Below, piece by piece: positions 53,904 through 63,194 of a DNA stretch of 64,000 bases (its first letter is position 1; each line of letters starts with the position of its first letter). This DNA is from JAAYUD01 sp041907665 (GTDB lineage Bacteria > Bacteroidota > Bacteroidia > Bacteroidales > Bacteroidaceae). The notes beneath the pieces are model-generated. The model was not told the DNA's origin, made no database searches, and worked only from the letters and a program-made list of their open reading frames with translations. Location: positions 124,001-188,000 of the forward strand of contig JAYRGW010000001.1 in the NCBI GenBank assembly GCA_041907665.1, in the 5' to 3' direction. Both the position numbers and the translations under genes were made by a program.

Positions 53904-56183
53904 TTATTTATGATTAACGATATCCATGTCTCTAGTAGTAGGATGTATCAAATTCTCGACAAAGTAATAGCGGATTAAGTTTTGGTAATAGGGACACATT
54001 ACTCCGTGATCTTTTCCAGGAAAGATGAACATGTCAAAGCGTTTGTTTTTCTCTATCAACGCATTTGCCATTCTCAGTGTAGAAGAGCATGGCACGTTGT
54101 CGTCAACGTCTCCGGTGCAAAGCAATAAGTGCCCTTTCAAATTGCCAGCCAATTCCATATTAGTCGGAATATGTGACGAAAAACGGATTTTACCTGTTAT
54201 GGAATCTGTCTTTTCTTCCAATCCATGGAACGTTTCGCCCCACCATTGAATGTAAATGTTATTATCATGATTTCCTGATGCCGCTACTCCTACTTTATAA
54301 AAATCGGGATATGTGAGCATTGCTGCTACAGTCTGAAATCCACCGCCTGAGTGTCCGTAAATGCCTACACGATCCAAGTCGATATACGAATATTCTTTTG
54401 CCAATTGTTCTATTACATATTTGTCGTCCGCCAATGGATAATCTCTCAGGTTGCCGTAACTGAAACAGTAAAAGTCATGTCCGCGCCAGGGAGAACTTCC
54501 TCTATCGGCTACATTGATTACAACGAATCCAAGTTCTGCTAGACTTTGGTTTCCATTGTCATCTATTGTAAATGATTTAGGTATTTGGTCGTCTTGAGGT
54601 CCGGGGTATACATTTGAAATAATCGGATATTTCTTGTGTACATCCATATTCGACGGAAGATACATAACTCCATATAGATCTGTCTTTTTATCGGCTGCCT
54701 TGAGTTTGACTAATACAGGTGGTCTCCATCCTGCTGCTTTTAAACTGGCATCGTCTATTTTAGCAAATAGGAAAACTTTCTTAGGGTCTTTGAGATTGAT
54801 TACATTGTAATGGGCTGGCATATCCATTCTGGAATATTGATCTATGGCATATTTCATGTTCGCAGAAAAGCTTATCTCATGATCTCCATCGCCGGGGGTA
54901 AGTAGAACTTGCTCTTTTCCGTTCAATTTTACCTTATAATAGTGAGTGTAATAAGGGTTGATCCCTTTTATACTACCATAAGCTGCAAATATGATTTCGT
55001 TCTTTATCGTATCTATATTGGCGATGTTACCTGCTATCAAATTATTGCCTTGGGTTATGCGGTTTAGGAATTTACCATTGCTATCGTATAGATAATAGTT
55101 TCCTTTTCCAGTTCTTTCGGACCACCAGATGATTTTATTACCTTGCTTTACCAGTTTGTAATTAAATAAGCTTAAATTCATGTGAGGTTTGCATTCCTCG
55201 GTGATGAGCTCTTGTATTTTGCCTGTTGTTATATCGACTCTACAAAGATCTATTTTATCAGCTTTTCGACTTCTTCTTGTGAAATACAAGTAGTTGTTGA
55301 TGTAATGGAAATCTCGATCGATGAATTGATCGGGGTATTTATCGATTGGTAGTAATTTGCCTTCATTAGTATCTGCATTGTACCACCATATACTAAATCT
55401 TTTTATTCCCGAATCGCCAGGCATAGGCATCTTTATTGTTCTCAGGGTAGGACGTGGCTTATCTAGTGAATTTATAATATATAGGTCTTTTATCTCGCTG
55501 ACATCTTGCATCATACACATGTAACGATGACCTATCCATTGTCCTTTTGCATTTGTTTCTAAAGTGTCTTTAGTGAATCGGTCAGTATAACTATTCCCAT
55601 CCTTACCATCAAAAGTTATCTGATGGATAGACTTCGTCTGGTTGTTACGAACAAATAAATTGTATCCACTTCCTAGTATGGTAAAGATAGAATCGGAAGT
55701 GTGTGATGCGTCGCTAAAACGATATCTTGTGCTGTTTTTTTCTTTTTTATTTGGAGACTTGCCTAATTTAAGTATCCCTGTTTTGCGGTCATATACCATC
55801 CATTTATTCTTTCTCTCCCAATAGAAACAACTGGGATCGTTATCCTTTATGGCAAATCCGTATATTTTAAAATTATTTTTATTTATGGTAGTGTCGCCAG
55901 TAATAGATTGATATTGTTGACAAAAACTTGCAATGTCTTTTATCAGCCTTTCTTTCTTGCCAGTCTGTGCACTAATTAAGTAATAAACGTTGGTGTTGTT
56001 CTCTTTTACATTATAGCTGATATAGTCCGATTTTCCTATCCAGCTCGGGTAAATTGAAATTTCAGAATAAGCTGAAGACAATCCGTCTGATGAAAGAGAT
56101 TCTACGCGCTGCCAATCTATTTTTTGCGCAAAAGAGAAAGATGAAATGATTAAAACAATACTAACTAAATAAAATTTTCTCAT
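53904..56183 (-). CDS. S9-family serine peptidase (prolyl oligopeptidase/DPP-like)
   Basis: Exported peptidase of 759 residues (signal MRKFYLVSIVLIISSFSFAQ). An N-terminal beta-propeller-like region is followed by an alpha/beta-hydrolase: the Ser in GIYGHSGGGFQ near residue 614, the Asp in CTGDVDDNVP near 696 and the His in GKDHGV near 724 make the triad. S9 enzymes trim short peptides, often after proline. It ends 14 bases before susC and starts 2 bases after the S8 protease, so it is co-transcribed. Probably processes peptides for the importer. Confidence 0.92.
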   Translation of the reverse strand: MRKFYLVSIVLIISSFSFAQKIDWQRVESLSSDGLSSAYSEISIYPSWIGKSDYISYNVKENNTNVYYLISAQTGKKERLIKDIASFCQQYQSITGDTTINKNNFKIYGFAIKDNDPSCFYWERKNKWMVYDRKTGILKLGKSPNKKEKNSTRYRFSDASHTSDSIFTILGSGYNLFVRNNQTKSIHQITFDGKDGNSYTDRFTKDTLETNAKGQWIGHRYMCMMQDVSEIKDLYIINSLDKPRPTLRTIKMPMPGDSGIKRFSIWWYNADTNEGKLLPIDKYPDQFIDRDFHYINNYLYFTRRSRKADKIDLCRVDITTGKIQELITEECKPHMNLSLFNYKLVKQGNKIIWWSERTGKGNYYLYDSNGKFLNRITQGNNLIAGNIANIDTIKNEIIFAAYGSIKGINPYYTHYYKVKLNGKEQVLLTPGDGDHEISFSANMKYAIDQYSRMDMPAHYNVINLKDPKKVFLFAKIDDASLKAAGWRPPVLVKLKAADKKTDLYGVMYLPSNMDVHKKYPIISNVYPGPQDDQIPKSFTIDDNGNQSLAELGFVVINVADRGSSPWRGHDFYCFSYGNLRDYPLADDKYVIEQLAKEYSYIDLDRVGIYGHSGGGFQTVAAMLTYPDFYKVGVAASGNHDNNIYIQWWGETFHGLEEKTDSITGKIRFSSHIPTNMELAGNLKGHLLLCTGDVDDNVPCSSTLRMANALIEKNKRFDMFIFPGKDHGVMCPYYQNLIRYYFVENLIHPTTRDMDIVNHK

Positions 56184-56185
56184 AG

Positions 56186-57745
56186 TTACTTCTTATATGT
56201 CATTGCTAGCTTTACCGCTGTTAAAGCATTTATGCATTTTATATTATTTTTTGTTGGATTATTTGTTGAATCTCCACTTCTTATTATAATATCTACAATT
56301 TGGGATGCTTTTAATTTAGGAAAATATGCTCTTAGCATGGCAACGATGCCACAGACGATAGGTGCCGAAATACTTGTGCCTTGCGAAGCGGCATATTCAT
56401 TACCAGGCATAACCGAAATGATATCTTCTCCTGGAGCATATATTTGTACTGTATTCTTTCCATAATTGGAAAATCGGCACATGTTCCCCTTTCTATCGGT
56501 AGAACCTACACGAATGAAGTTCGGATATAAGATACCTTTTTTGTTTTTTCCTGTAGGGAAATAGTCTGTAAAATCAAGATCTTTGCTATTGTTTCCTGCT
56601 GCTTGAACGATAATAACGTCTTTTTTAGCTGCATAGGCAATAGCATCATTCACCATTTGTGGATTTGGAGATGTATACTTGCCCAAACTCATATTAATTA
56701 CTTTAGCCCCGTTCTCTACAGCATATCTAATGGCCGACGAGATGTCTTTGTCGTATTCGTCGCCATTAGGACTAGAACGCAATATCATTAGTTTTGCTTC
56801 TGGATATACACCTTTGTAGTCTTTATTTATAATGCCTTGCCCTGCAATCACTCCTGCAATAAAAGTTCCGTGATCGTATCCTTCTATCTGTAAGATCGAA
56901 TTGCCATAAAAACGGTCCGATGCGTCTTCCATATTGTCGCCCATAAGTAAGCGCTTGTCGGGATCCTGTTCGATGCTACCTATCCGCTTCTTGATGGTGG
57001 CTAGCTCTTTTTCTTTATTTATTGCTAGGTTTTTCCATAGCTCATCTTTATCGCTTTGCAATAGATCTGCCAATATCATTTCGGTACTACTTTCCCATTC
57101 TTTTTCTTTAATAGGAAGACTCATCAAAGCTTTGATCGTTAAGGTATCTCTTTTTATATTGGGGACCTTTCTTAAGATTGAATCCATTTTTTGGATGGCA
57201 TTCAATTTCAGTATGTTGTATTCATAGAATTTGATGTAGCTTTCAATACCGGCTTTTTTCTTCATCTTTTCATAAAAATCAAATTCAGCTTTATTTGTCG
57301 CTGTTTCTTTAGTCAGATTTTTATATTTCGGATATAGGCGCTTGAATTGCCTGAACTCTTCTGTCCCGGCACTGATCATGTTAAAGCTTTTATCTTTTGT
57401 CCCTAAAAAGTTCCAGCCGTGTATATCGTCTATATATCCATTCTTGTCGTTGTCTTTTCCATCTAATTTTTCTTTTGGATTGGTCCAAAGTGCATTTTTT
57501 AAATCTGTAGACAACGTGTCGATTCCGGAATCAATAACACCGACGATGATTCCTTTTTGAGGAGTTCGTTTGTTTTGTTCCAGAAATTTAAAAGCCTCAT
57601 CAATGTTGGCACCATGTGTGCTATCATTGGAGGTTTTATACCATTGTAATAACTGATTTTTGTGACTTGACTGGGCTTTCCCAGTGAAAGGGGAAAACCA
57701 AAAGATAGCGATAGCAATGAATGCTACGTTGAATTTTTGTTTCAT
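56186..57745 (-). CDS. S8-family subtilisin-like protease
   Basis: Exported serine protease of 519 residues. The catalytic Asp is in IIVGVIDSGID (D72), the His in DHGTFIAGVIAGQ near residue 290 and the Ser in SQGTSISAPIVCGI near 456. The 200-residue charged helical insertion between Asp and His is much longer than in subtilisin, as seen in other Bacteroidales S8 proteins. The signal peptide ends near AQSSHK. First gene of the six-gene operon; it probably digests proteins into peptides for the S9 enzyme and SusCD. Confidence 0.92.
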   Translation of the reverse strand: MKQKFNVAFIAIAIFWFSPFTGKAQSSHKNQLLQWYKTSNDSTHGANIDEAFKFLEQNKRTPQKGIIVGVIDSGIDTLSTDLKNALWTNPKEKLDGKDNDKNGYIDDIHGWNFLGTKDKSFNMISAGTEEFRQFKRLYPKYKNLTKETATNKAEFDFYEKMKKKAGIESYIKFYEYNILKLNAIQKMDSILRKVPNIKRDTLTIKALMSLPIKEKEWESSTEMILADLLQSDKDELWKNLAINKEKELATIKKRIGSIEQDPDKRLLMGDNMEDASDRFYGNSILQIEGYDHGTFIAGVIAGQGIINKDYKGVYPEAKLMILRSSPNGDEYDKDISSAIRYAVENGAKVINMSLGKYTSPNPQMVNDAIAYAAKKDVIIVQAAGNNSKDLDFTDYFPTGKNKKGILYPNFIRVGSTDRKGNMCRFSNYGKNTVQIYAPGEDIISVMPGNEYAASQGTSISAPIVCGIVAMLRAYFPKLKASQIVDIIIRSGDSTNNPTKNNIKCINALTAVKLAMTYKK

Positions 57746-57785
57746 TTCGGCAGTAGTTTGAACTATATTCTTTAATTCGAGTTAG

Positions 57786-57816
57786 CAAATGTATGCCATT
57801 CTTTTTAATAATGCAA
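57786..57816 (-). promoter_or_regulatory. Predicted promoter of the protease-SusCD operon
   Basis: On the minus strand TTG (57816-57814), 20 bases, then TACATTTG (57793-57786); the S8 gene starts 41 bases downstream. With the terminator at 47574 this bounds a transcript of about 10.2 kb. Confidence 0.65.
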
Positions 57817-57987
57817 CTTTTTATCGCAAAAAGTATATATATACTTAATCTTTGCTGTTTCTATGCATATAAATGGGAATTAGATACAACAAGTTTGAAG
57901 TATTGAGTTACTATAAGGGCCAGATGTTGTTGTGTCGTTGTATGTATGTTAGTCGTTCGTTTAAAGGGTGTTTAGGTCTTGGTATAT

Positions 57988-58033
57988 AAAAGATCACCCT
58001 TATTGCAGATGTCTGCAACAAGGGTGATCTTTT
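57988..58033 (-). terminator. Terminator downstream of pepD
   Basis: A 14-base outer stem (57988-58001 with 58020-58033) and an inner 6-base stem (58003-58008 with 58013-58018). T-rich sequence follows on the minus strand, 37 bases after the pepD stop. It may also act on the other strand. The rest of the 324-base gap to the S8 gene shows only that gene's promoter. Confidence 0.75.
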
Positions 58034-58069
58034 AAGTAAAAGCTTTGGATGAAGCTTTTTTATAATAGA

Positions 58070-59533
58070 TTACTTTTTTACTGGAGTATTGGCCAGTGTG
58101 GCTACTAGAAATTCATAGAACTTCTTAGTGGTAGGTATATTGGCTTTTTCGGATGGTGTATGCGGAGAACGAAGTGTAGGACCGAATGAAATCATGTCCA
58201 GACCATCAACGACTGCACCGATAACAGCACATTCCAATCCGGCATGAACAACAACAACCTTGGCTTCGGTGCCGAATTGTTCCTTGTACGATTGTACCAT
58301 AGCTGCAAGGATTGGCGAATCGAAATCTGGTTGCCAACCGGAATATCCGCCTTCAGTTTCGACTTTCATTCCTGCCATGTTGAAACAAGCAGTCAGACTA
58401 CGTGTAAGATATTCTTTCATGTCATCGTTTGAGCTACGAGCCAAAATCTGGAATGAAGCTTTACCTTCTCCGATAGTGATAATAGCTAGATTGGATGAAG
58501 TTTCAACGGTATCCATCATAGATGGAATCATTCTGGTTACACCATTCTGGCAAGCATAAATAGCGTCTACGAGATTATCTTGAATCTCTTGCGGAACAAT
58601 ACCTTTGGGTTTTTCCACTCCTTCGGTATGGAATGTAATGCCTTCTTCTATGCCTTTAAATTCTTCATTGAATAGTTTCTCGTATTTGGCGGCTAATTCT
58701 TTTAACTTGCTTTCATTAGTCGGTGGAACAAGCATAGTTACATGGGCCTCGCGGGGAATAGCGTTACGCATGTTGCCGCCTTCCCAACTAGCCAATTTGG
58801 CACCTAATTTTGCAATAGCGTCGTATACAAAACGTACCATGAGTTTGTTGGCATTGGCACGGCCTTCATTGATTTCCAGCCCTGAGTGACCACCGCGTAA
58901 GCCTTTTATTTGAGCTTTTATTGCTACGCATTCCTTGCATGGCTCTACTTCTTTGTATTCCAAAGAAGCTATAATGTCAATGCCGCCGGCGCAGCCAATA
59001 AAGAGTTGACCTTCGTCTTCAGAATCGAGATTGAGAAGAATGTCACCGTCTATAGTGCCTTTTTTTAGTCCGAAAGCGCCATACATACCCGTTTCTTCGT
59101 CACGAGTGATCAATGCGACCAATGGACCGTGTTTGATATCTTTCTCTTCCATTACGGCCATTATAGCTGCAACTCCTAGTCCGTCGTCTGCGCCAAGGGT
59201 GGTATCGTTAGCTTTCAGCCAATCGCCATCTACTATCGTTTCGATAGGATCTGTCTCGAAGTTGTGTTTAGAGTCTGTTCCTTTTTGAGGAACCATATCC
59301 ATGTGGGCTTGCAGAATGCAGGTTTTGCGGTCTTCCATTCCGGGGGTAGCCTGCTTTTTCATTATTACATTGCCTGCATCATCAATGAAGCTCTCGAGTC
59401 CTAAGTCGTGAGCGAATTTTACTAAGTAGTTAGCAACAGCCTCTGTATGTCCTGAAGGACGAGGTATTTGAGTTAGTGCATGAAATTCTTTCCAAATCAG
59501 CTTGGGCTCTAATGATAAAATAGATGTGCTCAT
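58070..59533 (-). CDS. pepD: Aminoacyl-histidine dipeptidase (M20, PepD-like)
   Basis: Cytoplasmic zinc dipeptidase of 487 residues that cleaves Xaa-His and other dipeptides. Zinc ligands and catalytic residues are in CILQAHMDMVPQK, TTLGADDGLGVAA, ITRDEETGMYGA and LNLDSEDEGQLFIGCAGG; the dimerisation lid and GLECAVIGAVVDGLDMIS complete the family pattern. Length is typical. It could finish the digestion of peptides imported by the neighbouring operon. A TAGCTTTG -7 candidate lies at 59588 to 59581. Confidence 0.95.
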   Translation of the reverse strand: MSTSILSLEPKLIWKEFHALTQIPRPSGHTEAVANYLVKFAHDLGLESFIDDAGNVIMKKQATPGMEDRKTCILQAHMDMVPQKGTDSKHNFETDPIETIVDGDWLKANDTTLGADDGLGVAAIMAVMEEKDIKHGPLVALITRDEETGMYGAFGLKKGTIDGDILLNLDSEDEGQLFIGCAGGIDIIASLEYKEVEPCKECVAIKAQIKGLRGGHSGLEINEGRANANKLMVRFVYDAIAKLGAKLASWEGGNMRNAIPREAHVTMLVPPTNESKLKELAAKYEKLFNEEFKGIEEGITFHTEGVEKPKGIVPQEIQDNLVDAIYACQNGVTRMIPSMMDTVETSSNLAIITIGEGKASFQILARSSNDDMKEYLTRSLTACFNMAGMKVETEGGYSGWQPDFDSPILAAMVQSYKEQFGTEAKVVVVHAGLECAVIGAVVDGLDMISFGPTLRSPHTPSEKANIPTTKKFYEFLVATLANTPVKK

Positions 59534-59896
59534 AAATTATTTATTTATTATATTTAATAGGTTTGTCTTTTTCAATTCAACAAAGCTAATAATTTATTGC
59601 GAAATAAAATAATATATAGGATGTTTTTATACTAAGAATTCTAAATAAAGAAAATTTGAAAATAAAAGGTAGCTCTTTGGGTTGAAATTATTAGATGGTG
59701 CCGCAGTTTTGCGACAAAATGTAAGAAAAGATATTTGCTCAGAATCTTTTGTAATCGGTTGAATTATGTAGTTGAAGTGAATCCGTTCTTTTATGAAACG
59801 ATTCATTCGCAAAAAAAACAATAGGTTTAAGCTGCATGTAATGAGCGTATTACTGGATATCTGGTTGAAGTACTACAGTTTTATAAGTATACAATC

Positions 59897-59986
59897 GAAG
59901 TATCACACGTGTGCGACATCCGTCTCACAGCTGTGAGACAGTTGTATCACATGTGTGAGACGGATGTCGCACACGTGTGATACTTC
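59897..59986. repeat. 90-bp array of four palindromes, copy 2
   Basis: Same architecture as copy 1: palindromes at 59900-59917, 59922-59939, 59944-59961 and 59966-59983, spaced by 4 bases. It matches copy 1 at 86 of 90 positions. Here the outer 33-base arms are perfectly complementary. It lies in a 527-base gene-free gap between pepD and the nucleotidyltransferase gene; apart from this array, the HU relic and a pepD -7 box, that gap holds only AT-rich sequence. It is about 25 kb from copy 1. Confidence 0.95.
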
Positions 59987-60024
59987 TAAATCTTAATTAT
60001 AAAGTTAACTCTGGGGGCTGACTT

Positions 60025-60072
60025 ATGGGAACAATTAATAACAGAGAATATGAGATGCTCTTATTTAAATAG
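60025..60072 (+). pseudogene. Relic start of an HU-like gene behind array copy 2
   Basis: An ATG 38 bases after the array opens MGTINNREYEMLLFK and then a stop. The first five residues, and the DNA through about codon 7, match the intact HU-like gene (MGTINYSW). The leader (59987-60024) also aligns with the HU leader of copy 1 (40 bases). Similarity ends around 60045, and the frame runs into the 3' end of the convergent nucleotidyltransferase gene. So the control region and start of an HU-like gene remain but the body is gone. Confidence 0.6.
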
Positions 60073-60963
60073 GCAACTAGGATATTCTCCTGCTTCGATC
60101 AGTGCATTTATTTTGTTTACTACACCTTCGCGATCTGCAGCATAGGTCACACCGAACCATTTGCTAGTAGTGTCGAGCACTTTAACTTTCGCAGTACCGT
60201 CGTTAATCAATTTGTTTACCATCAATGGAATGAAATATTCGGCTTTCGGCTTATTGATGTTTTCTTTTAGGAATTCTTTGAAGTATTCTTCTGAGTAGTC
60301 GAAGTAGTCTGGAGTGAAACCCCACATATTCATCGATACAGGTGTGTTCTCGGCAATCTTTACCATTTTACCTTCTTCGTCTTTATACATGATCTGGCCG
60401 TCGATACGATCTATGGAAGTGCGCTCTATAACACTAGTGAGATATCCGTTTTCGGTGCGGCATTCTCCGCGCGCAACGCTACCGTTTTCACTCAACGTAT
60501 TGCTTACTCTGTAGCCTACCATGCAGTAGTCGTTTTTCTTACCATTCATTTCAGACAAGGCTTTTCCTAGTACTGCAAAGCTATCGCGTCCGTAAAAATC
60601 ATCGGAATTTATCACTGCAAATGGCTCTTTGATGACTTCTTTTCCCATTAATACGGCGTGGTTTGTTCCCCAAGGTTTAACACGCTCAGAAGGGCATTCA
60701 AAGCCGGCTGGAAGAGCATCTATTGCTTGAAAAACAAGTTCGGTAGGAATATGTCCTTCGTATTTACTCAGAATCTTATTACGGAAATCGTTTTCGAAAT
60801 CTTTGCGGATTACAAAAACTACTTTTCCGAAACCGCCTCGGATAGCATCGAATATGGAATAATCCATAATAGTTTCTCCGTTAGGACCTAGTCCGTCAAG
60901 TTGTTTGAGGCCTCCGTAGCGGCTACCCATGCCAGCGGCAAGTACAAATAGAGTTGGTTTCAT
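60061..60963 (-). CDS. Sugar nucleotidyltransferase (NTP_transferase family)
   Basis: A 300-residue enzyme with the glucose-1-phosphate nucleotidyltransferase fold: LFVLAAGMGSRYGGLKQLDG at the N-terminus binds nucleotide and phosphate, WGTNHAVLMG follows, and INSDDFYGRDSF carries the metal-binding Asp. Probably activates a sugar phosphate for surface glycan synthesis; the substrate cannot be read from the sequence. It stands alone, with a TAATTTTG -7 candidate at 61041 to 61034. Its 3' end overlaps the HU relic. Confidence 0.85.
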   Translation of the reverse strand: MKPTLFVLAAGMGSRYGGLKQLDGLGPNGETIMDYSIFDAIRGGFGKVVFVIRKDFENDFRNKILSKYEGHIPTELVFQAIDALPAGFECPSERVKPWGTNHAVLMGKEVIKEPFAVINSDDFYGRDSFAVLGKALSEMNGKKNDYCMVGYRVSNTLSENGSVARGECRTENGYLTSVIERTSIDRIDGQIMYKDEEGKMVKIAENTPVSMNMWGFTPDYFDYSEEYFKEFLKENINKPKAEYFIPLMVNKLINDGTAKVKVLDTTSKWFGVTYAADREGVVNKINALIEAGEYPSCLFK

Positions 60964-61112
60964 AATTCACTATATAATATTGATTAGCTTCTTATTACTT
61001 TTCTTTGCTAGTTGTTTTTGTATTGTAATGGGGCAAAATTAATCATTTTCTGATAATGTTGTTCATGTTAGGCTCAAAACTTTCTCTCTTTTGCCATTGT
61101 CAAAAAAGACAT

Positions 61113-62345
61113 TTAGGGCTGTAGGTGCTTGTAGTATAAAACGCATGGATTTTTGAATGCTGATACAGAGACGTATCGTAGCTGATCGGGTGTTACGGAC
61201 CTGTACCGTGCAACTTCGTCGAATAGGTTTTCGGCTTTACCACATGATTCGAAATATGCCAAATTGGTGGCTACGTTCAGGTAACTGATAAGCCCGAATA
61301 TATGTTCTGATTCGAATTTGTTTTTAACCTTTTCCAATTCATGGGCACTTACTGTATTGTCGCAAAGATTTCTCAATTCTTCTCGAACGGCTGTCTCGCC
61401 TTGTTCGAGGCTGATGCCTGGTGCCATTTTACCTGATATTTGAAAAAGTCCCGCATCCATGCTGCCTGATATGTAGCAGTCTAAAGAAGTGAAGAGTTGT
61501 TTCTCTTTTACCAGATGTTGTACCAATCGGGAAGATGTTCCGTTGCTTAAAATGTCTGATAGAATATCAAAGGCATAATAGTCGGGATGTAAACGATTGC
61601 ACATGTGATATACCATATAGAGTGCGTCAACAGGAACATTGCGTTCTACACACATTCTTCTCTCTTCTTGTTGCTCTGGCTCTTGCATTAAATTACGGCG
61701 AGGAACTCTTCTACGCGGAATGGAACTAAACCATTTTTCTGCAAGTTCAACCGTTTTATCAAAGGATATGTTTCCTGTGACGGAGAGGATGGCATTGTTT
61801 GGCGCATAGTAGTGATAGAAAAATGAACGTACCTCGGGTAGTGTAGCATTTGCAATATGTGAGAGATCCTTGCCTATAGTTGGCCATTGATAGGGGTGAA
61901 CCTTATAGGCCAGTGGGCGCATGAGGTGGCTTACATCGCCATAAGGTTGGTTTAGGCAACGTTGTTTAAATTCTTCCATTACTACATCACGTTGTACATT
62001 CAGACTCTTCTGGTTAAAGTGAAGTCCTAACATGCGATCGGACTCTAACCAGAATCCAGTCTCTACATTTTGAGCAGGAACAGTAAGATAATAATTGGTG
62101 ATGTCGTTGTTGGTCCATGCATTATTTTCTCCGCCTGCTCGTTGTAACGGGATATCAAAATCGGGAATATGTACAGAACCACCAAACATCAGATGCTCGA
62201 ATAAATGAGCAAATCCGGTATGACCTGGATCTTCGTCTCGTGCTCCTACGTTATACAGTAAGTTGAGAGCAACCATTTGGGTGCTTTTTACTTGAGAATG
62301 GACAATACGCAAACCGTTGTCCAATTTGTGATGATTAATTTTCAT
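61113..62345 (-). CDS. M16-family zinc peptidase
   Basis: A 410-residue single-chain M16 peptidase (processing-peptidase type). The inverted zinc motif HLFEH is at residues 47-51, with the third ligand probably the Glu in VMEEFKQRC about 75 residues later. The second, inactive half-domain follows (VPVDALYMVYHMCNRLHPDY). No signal peptide is seen. Its first 11 bases overlap the cyclophilin gene's end, so both are co-translated from the fabG-rluA-cyclophilin-M16 cluster. Confidence 0.92.
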   Translation of the reverse strand: MKINHHKLDNGLRIVHSQVKSTQMVALNLLYNVGARDEDPGHTGFAHLFEHLMFGGSVHIPDFDIPLQRAGGENNAWTNNDITNYYLTVPAQNVETGFWLESDRMLGLHFNQKSLNVQRDVVMEEFKQRCLNQPYGDVSHLMRPLAYKVHPYQWPTIGKDLSHIANATLPEVRSFFYHYYAPNNAILSVTGNISFDKTVELAEKWFSSIPRRRVPRRNLMQEPEQQEERRMCVERNVPVDALYMVYHMCNRLHPDYYAFDILSDILSNGTSSRLVQHLVKEKQLFTSLDCYISGSMDAGLFQISGKMAPGISLEQGETAVREELRNLCDNTVSAHELEKVKNKFESEHIFGLISYLNVATNLAYFESCGKAENLFDEVARYRSVTPDQLRYVSVSAFKNPCVLYYKHLQP

Positions 62346-63177
62346 TGAGCACCTCTATTTTTATTATTTTTATGTCTTTAAGTGGACGATCGTTTCGGTC
62401 GGTTGGTATGTTCTGTATTTTTTCAATGACATCCATACCCGATACTACTTCTCCGAATACGGTGTAGTTGCCATCTAAATAGGGCGCTCCACCAATAGTA
62501 GTATAAGTATTGATTTGTTGGGGTGTAAATTGGAAAACACCTTTTTTGCTTGCCATTAATCTGGCTTGAGCTGATATTTGTTGTTGCAATTTGAACAACC
62601 CTTGACGGTCACCTTCTTTCTTCATTTGCATGATTTTCTTCAGGTGTTTCTGTGCCAGCCCTTCAAAAGCCATATTCTCAATATACTTGTTACGCATATC
62701 CTGATATATGATGAGCGAATCGAGAGAGTATACTTTACCTGTAACAATGAAAAATTGACAAGAAGATGATTCTTTCAGTGGGTTGACATCGTCGCTTTCA
62801 CGGGCGGCTGCCAATGCTCCTCTTTTGTGGAAATATTTTGGGAACCGTATCTCTGCCGGAATTTTGTAATGGGGACCGCCTGAGCCCAACTCTTTTCCTC
62901 TCGGTGCATCTTTCGATTCGGGGTCTCCCCCTTGAATCATGAAATCTTTGACGACACGGTGAAATAGGGTGCCTTTGAGCATGCCGTCGTCAATAAGTTT
63001 AATAAAATTATCACGGTGCTTGGGTGTGTCTTTATAGAGTTTGATAACGATCTCGCCGGCTGTAGTTTGCATGCGGATAAGGGTATCTTTATTGGGGTCT
63101 ATCTTAGTGTGCATGTGGCAAGCCGCCATTGCACATATAATCACAATACTTAATAATAGAGTCGAATATTTTTTCAT
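62335..63177 (-). CDS. Cyclophilin-type peptidyl-prolyl isomerase lipoprotein
   Basis: A 280-residue exported prolyl isomerase. The ATG at 63177 starts a lipoprotein signal (MKKYSTLLLSIVIICAMAAC). The cyclophilin domain includes FHRVVKDFMIQGGDPESKD, SSCQFFIVTG and FGEVVSGMDVIEKIQNI; an insertion of about 60 charged residues sits in the middle. Probably helps fold periplasmic or outer-membrane proteins. It overlaps the M16 gene by 11 bases and lies 17 bases after the pseudouridine synthase gene. Confidence 0.92.
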   Translation of the reverse strand: MKKYSTLLLSIVIICAMAACHMHTKIDPNKDTLIRMQTTAGEIVIKLYKDTPKHRDNFIKLIDDGMLKGTLFHRVVKDFMIQGGDPESKDAPRGKELGSGGPHYKIPAEIRFPKYFHKRGALAAARESDDVNPLKESSSCQFFIVTGKVYSLDSLIIYQDMRNKYIENMAFEGLAQKHLKKIMQMKKEGDRQGLFKLQQQISAQARLMASKKGVFQFTPQQINTYTTIGGAPYLDGNYTVFGEVVSGMDVIEKIQNIPTDRNDRPLKDIKIIKIEVLNEN

Positions 63178-63194
63178 GACTTTGAAATTAATAG

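Noticed and set aside
59627..59821. 64-residue open frame in the pepD-nucleotidyltransferase gap
   Set aside because: AT-rich, no recognisable domain, no ribosome binding site or promoter, and composition like non-coding DNA.
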